Assembly (NCBI GenBank): GCA_023052935.1
Contig: CM041292.1
Coordinates: 31,321,454-31,385,453 of the forward strand
Direction of reading: 5' to 3'
Source: Piezodorus guildinii
Lineage: Eukaryota; Arthropoda; Insecta; Hemiptera; Pentatomidae
DNA: 64,000 nucleotides
The position numbers were made by a program, and so were the translations under genes. Positions within the stretch are counted from its first letter, which is position 1; each line of letters starts with the position of its first letter. A model generated the notes under the pieces. It was not told the origin of the DNA and searched no databases. It was given only the letters and a program-made list of their open reading frames with translations. Positions 9,374 through 21,177 of this stretch are shown piece after piece.

Positions 9374-12058
9374 ATGACTACACCTAACTCCTTATCCATT
9401 CTCCTTTGGAATGCGAATGGTGTTAGAAATCACACTGACGAACTTACAGCTTTATTGCAAGACAAAAACGTTAATGTAGCACTTATTACTGAAACTAGAC
9501 TAACCACTAAACAGTTCTTTAAAATACCTCAATACGTAACATACCGTACGGACCACCCAGACGGAAAAGCCCATGCCGGTACTGCTGTCATTGTGCACCA
9601 GTCACTCTCCCACCACATACTCCCACTCCCCTCCTATGATTTCCTACAATGCACCGCCATAGTAATCAAGACTTTTTCTTTTCCGATCACCCTCGCATCA
9701 GCGTACTGCCCTCCTAAACATTCCATTTCCAACATTCTATTCGAATCCTTCCTCAATTCCTTAGGAAACCACTTCATTCTGGGTGCAGACATGAATGCAA
9801 AGAACCAACAATGGGGTTCCAGGTCCACGAATTGTCGTGGGCGAAATTTACAGTCTGCACTCAACTCTAGACGTTTCAACCTCCTGCCTCCTGATTCCCC
9901 TACCTACTGGCCAACTGATCCTAACCGTAATCCTGACATCCTTGACTTCTTCATCCACAGCGGATTAGGCTCCCTAAACATGTCGGTGACTCGCCTTGAT
10001 GAACTGTCCTCTGACCATAGTCCATTGCTCCTTAAAGTATCCCTAATTCCTATTCCTAAACCCACCCCACCGTCATTTATCAGAGGACCAGTAAACTGGG
10101 ACCTTTTTCGCCAAATCCTGACCAGTGATATTGACCTCGGAGTGAAACTCAAAACTCCAGATGACCTTGACGATGCCGTAAACTCCTTCACCATCGCTAT
10201 TCAACAAGCTGTTTGGACTGCCTCCTCTCCCAAGCACTCCCAGATAAGTCATAACCAAAATCATTTACCACAACACCTCATAGACCTCATCCGCACCAAA
10301 CGACGATCCAGATCCTTATGGCAACGCACCCGTCACCCCACAGATCGCCGCTCCTATAACTTTTATTGTAGACAATTAAAGAGGGAGCTGGCGACCTTCC
10401 GTTCCCAATCCTTTAGTTCCTTCCTGTCTTCTCTTTCAGCTTGTGACAATTCCCTATGGAATGTCACTAAGAAAATTCTAAAATCCCACCATATTTCCCA
10501 TCCCCTCCGTCGTAGTAATGGCTCCTGGGCTGCGTCTGATGAAGACAAAGCCGAGGAACTTGCCAAATACGTTTCCGAAGTCTTCACACCTCATCCAGAA
10601 TCCCATCCAAACCACACTGCAGTGGTGGAAGAGTTCCTTCAGTCTCCAATCCCGCTTTCATTACCTCCTAAAGCAGTTAATCCCTCCGAGGTCAAATATC
10701 TTCTCCGAAAACTTGCACTCCGTAAATCTCCTGGATACGATCTCCTCACTCCTCAGATTCTCAGACAGCTTCCATCTAAAGCCGTTATATTTCTTACTTA
10801 TATTTACAACTCCATTCTACGCACTACTCATTTTCCTCTCTTATGGAAACATTCCACTATAATTCTCTTCCTAAAACCAGGTAAACCTCCTAACACAACG
10901 ACATCATATAGACCTATCAGCCTACTCCCAATCCTTTCAAAAATCTTTGAAAAAATCCTCCTCAAACGAATATTACCTTTATTAGAATCCCACACTATTC
11001 CTTCACATCAGTTTGGATTCCGTTCCCAACATTCAACCGTTCAGCAAGGGCTCCGAGTCGTTGACCATATTTCCTCTGCCCTTGAGAACAAGGAGTACTG
11101 CTCGGGTGCATTTCTGGACATAACGCAAGCATTTGACCGGGTGTGGCACCCGGGATTACTCTTTAAGCTCAAAAACCATTTACCCCAATCCCTATACCTA
11201 GTCCTCCGATCCTATCTATCAAACCGCTCCTTCCGAGTTCGCTGTGGTGCAGAATATTCCAATTATTATCCAGTCGAATCCGGTGTTCCTCAGGGCAGTG
11301 TCCTAGGTCCTTTCCTTTACAATATATACACGGCTGATATTCCTGTTTGCCCTAATACCTTCCTAGCAACGTACGCTGATGACACAGCTATCCTATCCTC
11401 TCACTTAGATCCCGAAATTGCATCTATAGGCCTCCAAACGCACCTTTCTCAAATTGAAGACTGGTGTAACAACTGGAGAATCAAAGTTAATCAATCTAAA
11501 TGCAAACATGTCACCTTTACCCTTCGAAGACAATCCTACCCTCCAGTTCTCTTTAACTCCGTTCCGCTTCCTTTCTCCGACACAGTCCGGTATCTTGGCT
11601 TCCTTCTGGACAAAAGACTAACTTGGAACCCGCATACTAGACTTAAACGACAAGAACTTAATCGACGATTTGGACAATTATACAGACTACTGAACAGAAA
11701 TTCTAAATTATCTATCGAGAACAAACTGCTAATATACAAGACAGTACTGAAACCTATCTGGACCTACGGACTTGAACTGTGGGGGACAGCCAAATTTTCT
11801 AACATCAAACGCATTCAATCCTTCCAATCAAAAGTCCTCCGAACAATAGTTGATGCTCCTTATTATGTATCCAACCATGCCTTACACCGCGACCTAAATA
11901 TTCCATTTATTTTAGACCTTATACCATTAAAATTCGCTAAATTCCATCGGAACCTTATCCATCACCCTAATCCCCTAGCTCAATCCTTATCCAGCTCCAC
12001 ACATCCTTACCATCCTCCTAGAAGGTTGAAACGGCAGTGGCCTCGAGACCTCTTGTAA
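9374..12058 (+). CDS. Jockey ORF2: APE endonuclease plus reverse transcriptase (894 aa)
   Basis: Complete frame whose ATG abuts the ORF1 stop. Residues about 5-225 form the APE-type endonuclease: WNANG (12-16), TETRL (about 39), GADMNAKNQQWGS (about 138), NRNPDILDF and SSDHSP (about 213) carry the catalytic Asn, Glu, Asp and His. The RT spans about 440-720, with SYRPISLLP, HQFGFR, AFLDITQAFDRVW, SGVPQGSVLGP and the catalytic YADD at about 666. A C-terminal region (YLGFLLDKRLTWNPH through RLKRQWPRDLL) follows. The enzyme nicks target DNA and primes cDNA synthesis at the nick. There is no obvious RNase H domain. Length and motif order suit the Jockey clade. Expression would have to follow ORF1 by re-initiation or read-through. 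Confidence 0.95.
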   Translation: MTTPNSLSILLWNANGVRNHTDELTALLQDKNVNVALITETRLTTKQFFKIPQYVTYRTDHPDGKAHAGTAVIVHQSLSHHILPLPSYDFLQCTAIVIKTFSFPITLASAYCPPKHSISNILFESFLNSLGNHFILGADMNAKNQQWGSRSTNCRGRNLQSALNSRRFNLLPPDSPTYWPTDPNRNPDILDFFIHSGLGSLNMSVTRLDELSSDHSPLLLKVSLIPIPKPTPPSFIRGPVNWDLFRQILTSDIDLGVKLKTPDDLDDAVNSFTIAIQQAVWTASSPKHSQISHNQNHLPQHLIDLIRTKRRSRSLWQRTRHPTDRRSYNFYCRQLKRELATFRSQSFSSFLSSLSACDNSLWNVTKKILKSHHISHPLRRSNGSWAASDEDKAEELAKYVSEVFTPHPESHPNHTAVVEEFLQSPIPLSLPPKAVNPSEVKYLLRKLALRKSPGYDLLTPQILRQLPSKAVIFLTYIYNSILRTTHFPLLWKHSTIILFLKPGKPPNTTTSYRPISLLPILSKIFEKILLKRILPLLESHTIPSHQFGFRSQHSTVQQGLRVVDHISSALENKEYCSGAFLDITQAFDRVWHPGLLFKLKNHLPQSLYLVLRSYLSNRSFRVRCGAEYSNYYPVESGVPQGSVLGPFLYNIYTADIPVCPNTFLATYADDTAILSSHLDPEIASIGLQTHLSQIEDWCNNWRIKVNQSKCKHVTFTLRRQSYPPVLFNSVPLPFSDTVRYLGFLLDKRLTWNPHTRLKRQELNRRFGQLYRLLNRNSKLSIENKLLIYKTVLKPIWTYGLELWGTAKFSNIKRIQSFQSKVLRTIVDAPYYVSNHALHRDLNIPFILDLIPLKFAKFHRNLIHHPNPLAQSLSSSTHPYHPPRRLKRQWPRDLL

Positions 12059-12335
12059 AATGTATATTGGAGTTCTAGCATTGGCTAGATTCTCCACTCA
12101 CGTGCTGTATGCTTGTGAATTGTATATAGGTATGAGTGACTTTTGTATATATTTTATTGATTTTGTTTTGTATATATGTATATTGTATTATTATTATATA
12201 AATTTATTGTTTTGTATATATCGTGTGAATGCAGTATGAATGTTGTACTTCATCACTATTAAAAATGTCCTAAATTGGACAGATTGTAATATTGCTCAAT
12301 AAAGAATTGTTTCTAAAAAAAAAAAAAAAAAAAAA
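12059..12335 (+). other. J2 3' UTR and A-tail
   Basis: TG/AT-rich UTR, AATAAA at 12298-12303 and about 20 A residues from 12315. The last 150 bp also form the tail of the R2-like fragment at 60857-61045. Confidence 0.85.
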
Positions 12336-12347
12336 AATTTATTCATT

Positions 12348-12613
12348 AAGTATTCTAATTTAAAATTCATTTGTTTTTAAAGACAGTAAGCAAACAAATT
12401 TTTTTTCTTTTATTTTAACCATCAGTCTTGAGTTCCTGAATGTTCTTCTATAAGCAAATTCCAGATTGTATTTCTTAAAAAAATACTTGCACCCATCAAA
12501 CAACATTCACAAAATTATCTTAATTTAAAAAAAAACGTAATGGCTCAAATGGTGTAATGGCTCAAGTGCATTGAAATTGAAAAAAGATATTTTGACAATT
12601 TAAAAAAAGATAA
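12348..12613. other. AT-rich spacer
   Basis: No open frame or repeat recognised apart from a short local duplication of AATGGCTCAA around 12540-12570. Confidence 0.55.
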
Positions 12614-12890
12614 ATAAAAAAAAAACAAAAAACACCTCTACCTCTGCAACCAATGAAGGGCATTGGGCTCAGTACATACAGAGATACTGTTTCTTCGGCC
12701 GTGCAATGAGGCGCCAGGTTTTTTTTCCCAATGTGGGTACCCACATTACAGAGGCTGTGCCTGCCCAAGGAGGGTCTCTATTCCCTGGGGTGGTCCCCTG
12801 GCTGAATTATTGTTTATTCTGTCATAGCCGGGATTCGAATCCAAAACAAGGAGAATAGCAGACTAGTGCTCTATCCACTAGAACGCTATG
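12614..12890 (-). mobile_element. SINE family A, head-truncated
   Basis: On the minus strand it has the tRNA-like B-box (GATTCGAATCCC) and the family A body. The end is GGTG followed by a T-rich tail, seen as an A-rich stretch at 12614-12630 on the plus strand. It lacks the first bases of the head present at 4124-4431. Confidence 0.82.
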
Positions 12891-13184
12891 AAAGAAAATC
12901 CCAAACTATATAGAACATCCTAAGGAATATATAGATATACAAATCAAATAAGAAAATATTGATGGGTCACTTGTAGTGTAGCAGCCAAAAAAACAGCTTT
13001 ATAAACAGTTTGTATCTAAGGTGAGTGGGTAAGTACCCACTTTTGTGAGATAGAAATAGTTCTTTGCACTAGAAGATGGCATTATAGCCGAATCGCAGTG
13101 CATCAAATTTAAATAAAATAATGTTGAAGTTAATTATCAGCCTCTAATTTTATACTTCGACCTTCACCTAAAATAATTTAAACC
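12891..13184. other. Unassigned AT-rich sequence
   Basis: No frame or repeat recognised. Confidence 0.5.
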
Positions 13185-13365
13185 TAATTAATATGAAATT
13201 TCAGTTTTATACAACAAATATCTTTCTAGCAAGATTTACCATACAAACAAAGACATTTTGGACTCAGGGACCCTAAAACATTGGTCCCGGTCTCCCATAT
13301 TCGAATATTTTATCAAAAGCAATTCTTTCTCTTACTATGTATTTCATATACAGTATTGTAAATTG
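13185..13365 (+). repeat. A-rep family 3' fragment (degenerate)
   Basis: Keeps the family's GGACTCAGGGACCCTAAAA and the end region (TTACTATGTATTTC), with a deletion across the (CA)n tract. Confidence 0.65.
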
Positions 13366-14609
13366 TGAACATCAGCATAAAAAAAAATATATGTTTAGCC
13401 ATTTAATGTACCTGTTTCGGGTTTCCGAAAAGAAAAATTCATGTTGACCGCACTGCCACCTAGCGGCCTTTACAGAACCAGAGCTCCCGCAGCGGCCGAA
13501 ATATAAAACAGAGTTGCAGGTCCTGACTGGTTGTGCCACACAGTTGGCTCTAGTTTTTCTCTCCTAAAGCACTGGTCTCTTTCTACCACCATATATTAGA
13601 ACAATTTAAAAGACCCCCTGGCCAAAGGGGAAGAGGAGAGGAGGAGAGGAAGCAAAAGTTCACCTTTTCAGAGCATAGGGCAGCATCAGATTTCCTCCAC
13701 ATAAGTGATTACATGTTATAATTTGCAATAGTACAATTTACATAACCAATTCCATAGATTAACACCAGGCAATAAAGTTTAAATGTACTAATTTTCTTTA
13801 TAATATAATAAATATTTCTTTTTTTTTTACATTCAGTGTTTCTTTTATTCAGCCTTCATTCATTTAGTTTAAGTTTTTTCATCCAGTCCACTACTATACT
13901 AAAAGGAGTGATCATCTTAGCATTTAGTTGGAGGTGATTACTCTAAACAGTACCTATATTTGACATGATGATTTCTTAAACGTAAATACCGTAGATAATT
14001 TTTTTTTCTCGAATTACACGTTTTAATATCCTAGCAATGGATAACCTAAAAAAAAGATTTCCATTATTTTAATAAAGATCAGCCGAGATTTTCTTTAGAC
14101 AAAATGTTTGGACAAGAAAGGAATAACCGGAAGGGTTTAAGTTGCCCCAAATAGCCTTATTTAAATATTTCTGCTCTTGATGCCTAAAGTTAGGACATAA
14201 AAACAGCACAGAATCATGGTTGGAGGATTTCCGCCAAAGAACTCCTTTGTATGTTCCTACAAAGAAATATTCATTCAAAGAGGTCCAGTTCAGAATTTAT
14301 TTTATAGTTCAAACTTCACAAGATTACTACATAAACTCTATGCACTATGTGCTTAAACTTGAAAGTAAAAATATACAAACCGTTTCTTTTTTCCTCAAAC
14401 CTAACATCTATTGTATTTTCATGACTCCAACGGTTTTTTTGACAATTCTCAGAGCAGGTTAGGCTATTGGTTTACCATTAACAAATTTAATAAATATTTT
14501 GGTTTTTAAAACATCTCAAAATGAATATGGAATATTTTAGGCCCGTACTTACGATATTCTGTCAAAGTTTCTTTAATGATATATGTCGGATTTAAACCTC
14601 CTCCGGGAT

Positions 14610-14611
<2 letters not shown>
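13366..14611. other. Unassigned region with a GC-richer island at 13430-13690
   Basis: The island stands out from the AT-rich background and holds CCACCTAGCGG at about 13450 and a TATA-like ATATAAAACAG at about 13500. It may be a piece of an LTR or a promoter, but nothing confirms either. A 69-codon frame on the minus strand at 14069-14278 matches nothing I know. Confidence 0.35.
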
Positions 14612-14660
<49 letters not shown>

Positions 14661-14667
14661 ATATATT
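14612..14667. repeat. (AT)n microsatellite
   Basis: Simple TA repeat with one interruption. Confidence 0.9.
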
Positions 14668-14689
14668 TTGTGCACATCATATTTTGCAA

Positions 14690-15075
14690 TAGCTAATGCT
14701 ACCCGGGTCATGGTCTCTGTTTGCATACAGGAAAGGCGAGCACGTATGCTCCAGAAGGCATTAGCCCCACCATTTACATAATTTACTTCTTTGGGGCTCT
14801 CTTAGAATTCTGCCGGCCAGAACTGATCTTCATCCCGAGCCAGAGCACAGCATCCGCTGTATCCAGAACCGGAAGAGACCTAGGCGAGGACCGAAACCTT
14901 GTGGGAGGACGAGGACGAGCACGCCGCCCGCCGAAAATACTAATAGGGACCTTGACCCTTCAATTATATTTTCTTAATCAATAAATAACTTAAAACGAAC
15001 TCAAGCATTTTTTCATTTAAGGCATAATAAAGGGCTCTCGGTGGTAAAACACTTACCGGGCCCCCAAATTTTACA
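14690..15075. other. GC-richer segment, unassigned
   Basis: Contains an 87-codon plus-strand frame (14721-14984) with no family I recognise, then AATAAA-like signals at about 14980 and 15025. It could be the end of an LTR or another retroelement, or a lone exon. Confidence 0.3.
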
Positions 15076-17262
15076 ATATATGACATTAAAAATATCTGCT
15101 ATCTTAAATATATCTACAAGCCGCGCCATGGTCTAATAAGATGTGGCACTTGACTACTGTTGTCCGTGCCCTGTATTAGAATATCTGTTGTGATAAATAA
15201 TTATTTTTCCAGTTATTTTAGACAGACGGACGGGTGCTCTGAGATCATAGAAAACTAAAACTCATAATATAAGTAATTATTATAGCTGCTATTTCAAACG
15301 GTCACAGTTTTGCCCACACCCAAATATGACGTCACGACTTGGGTCGCCTACCCTAGACCATAATAATCTGAAGGTCAGATTTTTTTTTAAGTCGTTATGA
15401 ACTTTGGTTTTGTAATTGATATATTTTAAACTGCTAATCTTTATTGTCTGTTCAAAAATCTAACCTGACAAAAATTTCTTTCCACGCAAACACCTAATAT
15501 TTGAAGCTTAATATTTCACGCCTAAAATAGAAACGTTATGAGTAGAATGAGTTTTATGTCGGCAATGGCCTATGTATATTGATTGAGGATTTTTATTTTT
15601 GGAATAATCCTTTGGTAGGTAATTAATGATAACATTATGAATTCAAAGTGAATTATTTTTACACGTCAGCAGAACAACTGTATTTCTCGCTTTTTGAATT
15701 CTGTACGTCCTGTTTATTTATTTAACTTTACTTTATGATACAATGTCTAATCGGGCGATGCCGAAGTGTGATTCCTGAATTTTCCTTATCCAGGTTAATT
15801 AATACAAAGGTCATTTAACGAGCACCAGAAATCGCACAGGCTCCAGACCTCCATTTTACGTACTCTCCGACGGAGAAAGGAGCTGTCGAAAATATGTCAC
15901 TCAGGAGCGTGTGAAGCGTATTACATTTTTGATGATGAAAAAAACGTTAGATATTAAAACCTAAAGACACCCATCAAAAAGAATTATCTATTTTTAAAAA
16001 AAATAATAATCTTAATAGAATACCAAAAATAAGAGGTTTATATTTTTTAAATTTATAACATTTTCTTCAGTAGAACAATAAAATTTAAAATAAATTTAAT
16101 ATTAAGACCTCTTTAAAATTCCCAAATAGAATCTGTATCACTATTTTCATGTAGTCAGAAAAAATTAAATAATCATAAAATAAAAATATTGTGAAAGCCT
16201 GTAGAAGTTACATTGAGGATTAATGGAACAAAGGGACACATTTTTATTAAATATTCTCTTTGTATTTGAGACAAGAGAAAGTTATTTGACTTCTGCTAAC
16301 AGATTAAACCAGAAGTTGAGACCCCAGGTTCCGAGCTTTGAGGTTACACACAGTTCAGCAATTCACAGGCCACTAGGCTACAAGTTGTGAAATTAAATTT
16401 TCTCTACATAACAGGAAGTATACATCAAAGAAATATTGCTATTGTAGAATATTACATTATTTGTTCTTACAACAAATGAGTCAACTAGTTATGAGTAGTG
16501 GAACCATCTACGACTCAGTATGTATATATGCATATACTGATAAAGAACGCATTAGCCTCATATCTCGCATTTCTTTTCATTTTAACGAATTTTTTTGTTT
16601 TACTTTCCCTGACCTACATATAAATACGACACATGGTTTAATTAATATCCGAAACAGGTTAATTAAGTAGAGTTAATTCAGTGTGCCAACGTTTTGGCAT
16701 ACATTTTAGGCCAGCTTCAGCGAGATTGCTAGGGTAGAGCTCACAACAGCTAAAATTAAAGCAGAAACTTCATTAACCTTCATGTATGGAGGTGAAAAAA
16801 CTTATATTATCTGGGAGGTGGGCTTCTGAGTACTCCAATAAGTAAAATGTAAAAATTTACTAATTTTTTTATATTTAAATATTATTTAAAGTTTCTTTTG
16901 GATACGTAGAGGGTTAGATTAATTAAAAACCCCGAAAAAAATGAGTTTTTAAAAATATTTCGGTTAAATGGTTACAATTCACTTGGAAGATAAATAAGAC
17001 ATGGACAAAACATTGAGTAATTATGAAACTTATTATAATTTAAAAGATGGATGTATAATTAATACAAATATGCTTTTTAAACTAAAAAAAAATGAATACA
17101 AAAAATCTTATCACAAGGTTTTTTCAGGCTACTTCTTTATCACGTTTCGGTACACCACTCAGAAACACTCCTTGCAAGTTGGTTGAAAGGAAAAGTTGCA
17201 CGCCTGTGACGTTTTTCTGTTGGAAAGTGATGAACCTAAAAGCTTTTATGGCCCTTTTTGGA

Positions 17263-17264
<2 letters not shown>
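15076..17264. other. AT-rich region without recognised gene
   Basis: About 2.2 kb. Only short frames; no repeat of the families found elsewhere in the window was recognised. Confidence 0.5.

Positions 17265-17295
<31 letters not shown>
17265..17295 (+). repeat. Homopolymer T31
   Basis: Thirty-one T residues followed by a GC-richer stretch of about 110 bp. It could be the reversed tail of a retroposed sequence, but no matching element was found. Confidence 0.85.
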
Positions 17296-17296
<1 letters not shown>

Positions 17297-17617
17297 GGCG
17301 AAGTCAAAGTTGTTGGAACTTTGGGGGTCCTATGGGGGTCCTTTCCATATGGTTATGTTTATCATGGATAGCAATACCTTCGAAAGCTTAGGGTTTCCCA
17401 TTATTCTCATGAAATCTGATTGATAATACTGTCCCCTAATACCTTATTGAAATCGAAGAGATTCACTCTGATAGAGATTGTAAGTATTGTTACAGCTGAT
17501 GTCAACGATGCTACTAAAAAACATTGTAAGAGGCTAACGTTCTGATCTTCTTTTGGAATTATAAATAGCACATTTCCGATCTAAATGCGATCCCCCTTTA
17601 CTTCAGTTGAATAAAGC

Positions 17618-17648
<31 letters not shown>

Positions 17649-18000
17649 TCCTTTATTTGTACATAAAATATAACGAATATGTATATATATACAAAACTTT
17701 CTTTGAAATATATATATATATATATTTTATTTAATTCAAAACTATGCATGTACAAAATCAAACTTTAGTTGAGCTCAAGCCCTTAATTCAAACCTTTTGA
17801 TTGGTTGAATTTTTCAAGAGGTTTATTCTTGTAACTACACTAAATAATGTATCTGCCCCATTATTTTCCAGTCTTTTCCATCCAGTGTCACTCTTTTCCA
17901 GGTTGCTCCTCCGCAGCTCTTCTTCATCTACTTGTCGCAATCTGTCGGTGGACGACCTCGATTTCTTGTATATTCACTTGGATACCACTCCATAATTTGC
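17618..18000 (-). mobile_element. 5'-truncated LINE 3' end with (ATT)n tail, RTE/CR1-like
   Basis: On the minus strand, 17830-18000 encodes a degenerate segment resembling the end of many animal LINE reverse transcriptases: EYTRNRGRPP, then a W and a KRVTLD-like stretch. About 180 bp of AT-rich UTR follow, then an (ATT)n run at 17618-17648. RTE-type elements end in short tandem repeats rather than poly(A), which fits. The family assignment is tentative. Confidence 0.5.
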
Positions 18001-18339
18001 CTAGTCTATGATGTAATATACAAAGCAATTAGGTCTAAAAAAATAGTCACAAAAGGTTGTAGTGATGCTCTAATGACATATTACAGGAATCGGTAATTCA
18101 TAGTTGAAATAATTAACCGATTGCTGACTTTTCTTGTCTAGTCATGACAAATATTTTCTCAACCGGTGCTTTTCCTGTACACAGCTCTTGGGGTCCGACA
18201 GAGAGGCTTGGGGTATTCATTGCCCCACGTCCCAGTGTAGATTTGTACCTGTAAAAAATACCTCGACCTGTAAAAAGTTACATTCGTTGAGAGGTGGGGT
18301 TAGAGTGCCCCAATCGAAGATTTTTGCATGTTTTTAATT
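18001..18339. other. Unassigned spacer
   Basis: No convincing frame; a short plus-strand frame (18134-18337) has no recognisable content. Confidence 0.45.
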
Positions 18340-18650
18340 GTTCAATAAATTGCACAAAAAAGATCCTGCGACATATCCAGGCTGCAAATAATCCAAAATG
18401 TGGAAATTAGAAAAAAAGTAGAGGCGGAGCTGAACATCTTGATACGGCCATGTCATGAGGATGGACGGGACGCGGTAGCCATGTACTCCCCACAGAAGAG
18501 GCGAAAACGAGGAAGACCCGGCAAAATGTGGAAAGAGAGTGTGAGGGAGGACATGGCGGCCAGAGGACTGCAGGAATAGGAAGCACTGGCGGTCAGAGAT
18601 ACTAAGTTTCGGAATGTGAAGCAAGTTGCAGAGTCCGAGGAAAAATAAAT
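18340..18650 (+). pseudogene. LINE reverse-transcriptase C-terminal fragment
   Basis: Across two frames the plus strand reads GHVMRMDGTR, then KRRKRGRPGKMWKESVREDMAARGL. This is the tail commonly seen in non-LTR retrotransposon RT proteins (GHVxRM ... GRPxxxW). An in-frame stop follows GTR and frames shift, so it is a dead 5'-truncated relic. It is unrelated in sequence to the Jockey copies. Confidence 0.6.
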
Positions 18651-18705
18651 AAATTGCACTATATAATAAATTTCACCTGTCATTGATTTTATAAAAACTA
18701 AACAA

Positions 18706-19564
18706 TTTTTTTTTTTTTTTAATTCTTTTATTGATATTTACAACTGTACACAGTACATCAAGTAAATGAGCTATTTACAGAACATTGGCTTGGAAACGTC
18801 TTGAGAAGAATCTACCCAGTGGTAGCACTTCAGAGTTTATTTGATAAGCAGGTCTCGAGGCCACCGTCTTTTCAGACGCCTCGGAGGATTATAGGGAATA
18901 GATGCCGATGAGAGGATACGGACAAGCGGGTTTGTATGGGCGGGTAATTTGGAATGGAAGGAGGAGTACCTTTTTTGGGCAATTTCTACAAAGAGTGGGA
19001 TATTCAGGTCTCTATGGATGAGTTTGTTGGTAACAAAGTACGGATCGTCTAGGATTTGTCTTGTTTGGATTGGATGCGGTAGGAATTCGATAGTTTAGTA
19101 GAGCCCCATAGCTCTATGCCATAAGTCCAGATAGGTCTAATAATGGTTGTGTAAATGACTTTTTGAATGCCTGATGGTTGTTTTTTGAAGTATAGAGGGA
19201 GTTTTGATCGTTTGTCAAGTAAGTGTTTCAATAGTCGATATCTACGAGCAGTTTCTTGTCGTTTAAGTCTTGTATGAGGATTCCATGTAAGACGTTTGTC
19301 AAGATGAAGTCCAAGGTATCGTATTTGTTCTACAGTGATGAGTGGGATATGATTAAAGGAAACAACTGGACAGGAAGTCATAGGTTTACGGCGTAGAGTG
19401 AAGGTGATTTGGTGGGATTTATTAGGATTTATTTTGATTCTCCAATTGTGACACCATTCTGCAATGGCGGATACATGGTTCTGTAGGAATTGGGAATCAA
19501 CAGTAGGATCATTATTCACGGATAGCACGCAAGTGTCATCAGCGTAAGTAGAGAGGACAGTGCT
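18706..19564 (-). mobile_element. Jockey-C LINE, 5'-truncated RT end
   Basis: The minus strand starts just before STYADDT and contains AEWCHNWRIKINPNKS, RYLGLHLDKRLTWNPHTRLKR and RPIWTYGIELWGSTKLSN. A shift of frame near 19050 is followed by the PPRRLKRRWPRDL-type end (about 18860). The AATAAA is at 18727-18732 (as TTTATT) and the A-tail shows as T12 at 18706-18720. TAAACAA at 18699-18705 and 19565-19571 is a possible short TSD. It is clearly diverged from J1/J2, so it is a separate Jockey family. Inactive. Confidence 0.85.
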
Positions 19565-19571
19565 TAAACAA

Positions 19572-21177
19572 ATTTTAAAATGAAATTTCAAGTCGTGGGA
19601 AATATTTATTGTCCGTTGGGGAACTGTATACACCACCTCCCCACTTAAAGGATAAATTAAGTTTCATTTATTAAATGTAATTAATCCTTAAGTATTTTCG
19701 TAACGGAATCCCCAATCAACTTCTCAATTGATAAATACAGTCAACCGTTCTCCCGTCGTACAATTGAGACGTTGATTTCCAAAAGGTACTATATCCATTT
19801 TAGGAAATTTTACAGAAAGCGCGAAAATCTCTCATTACTCTATTATTAAATCAGCTAATTTGGGTCTTTTTACATTAAAATTTAAAATTATTTTTTTACA
19901 ATAATAATAACATCATATTAAAGTTATAAAATGAATTTTTTTGGAATGATTTCGAACCAAAATAAATGCGTAATAAATACATTAAGAAAATGATCGCATT
20001 TCTAAATCGCGTTTTTTAAGTACTTGAGAGTTCATTAGATAAAATCAAATAGAATATTTAAATAAAACTAAATGGTGAGAATACAAATATGTAAAAAAAT
20101 CAATTTCGTAATAAGTGTCCTTTAGTACCTTTTGGAAATCAACGTCTCAATTATTTTTGTATATGGCTGCGTTGTAGTCTTTACTGGTACAGTTCATAAT
20201 TTTTTTCAGGTGATTGTAACAATGAAATATTAATTTTTAATACTTTATTTTTATCTAAAGCATTTATACGGCCTAGATACAACACTTGGATTTGAATAAG
20301 AAATAAATAAAATTAATTGGACATTTTTGTGTTTCTTGTACAATTTTCTAAATTCGATACATACGTTTTACATTACATCATTTTTAATTTTTATATGTTG
20401 GAATTTTCAACTGTAAATAATAATTTATTAATTAAAAAATGAAGATAATCTAAATAAACCTTTAGATAAGCTACCCAACAGTAGAATCGTACCTTTTAAG
20501 AATCATCCTTTCGATTGCTGTTGATTAAAAAATGCCAAATTTTTCAAATAATTATTTCAAAAAGAATTTTATGTCCCAAATGCACATTATAAAGGAACTT
20601 AAGAAATTTAGTAAGAGGAAAAGTCATCGAAGGAAGGGGACAATCTCTGGCCAGCCAGAGATACAAATCAACTGGCCTAAGTCTGGGCTGCTGAGGATGT
20701 CTTCTGGCTCCGGACTGGGAAATCTTATCGCCAGCGGAAACATTCAGGACTTGGAGGGGACTTACTGAGCGGTAGCGGAAAGGTTCTTCGTTTAGTCTGT
20801 GACAAGATTACGACCAGTGGTTACTGAGTTATCAAACGGCCTGAGTTATAAAGCTTCCGGAAAAAATAGAAAAAAAAAAAAAAAAAAAGGATATTTAGTA
20901 GTTATTTCGGAAGATTTAGCATCGTTGAAAATAAACCAAGCTCCAATAACCAAGCAGTTAGTTTTATAGATTTGTTGAGCTATTATAAGGAAAAAAGATC
21001 TTTTAATATCATAGAGATTTCAAAATGTGATTAAGAATGTTCTAAAAAATTATATAAGTATATAGATATATATGTATATATTCATATTTTGTTTTAATTT
21101 AATAAATTAATAGAAGCTATTGTAATCCAGAATAAACAAAAAAAAAAGAAGAATAAACCAAAACCAGATGTCAACTT
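19572..21177. other. AT-rich region; possible retroposed segment at 20630-20888
   Basis: Mostly AT-rich with no gene. At 20630-20870 a GC-richer stretch ends in A18 (20871-20888), as a retroposed RNA would; it carries a 78-codon frame (20532-20768) of no known family. Confidence 0.4.

Larger units (their letters stand above)
7654..12347 (+). mobile_element. Full-length Jockey LINE J2, intact ORFs, 12-bp TSD
   Basis: AATTTATTCATT occurs at 7654-7665 and again at 12336-12347 directly after the A-tail, which places the element at 7666-12335 (about 4.67 kb). The order is: 5' UTR of about 390 bp including a 76-T run, ORF1 (8057-9373), ORF2 (9374-12058), 3' UTR, AATAAA at 12298-12303 and A-tail. 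Both ORFs are open end to end with all expected motifs, so this copy could be active, and it is the best candidate source for J1 and related fragments. The TSD is short and AT-rich, so the exact 5' end is less sure than the rest. Confidence 0.88.

Noticed and set aside
13440..13470. CTCF-type insulator site
   Set aside because: CCACCTAGCGG resembles part of such a motif, but a single short match by eye is not evidence.
14069..14278. 69-codon minus-strand frame as a LINE fragment
   Set aside because: It looked protein-like, but no RT, endonuclease or zinc motif could be found in it.
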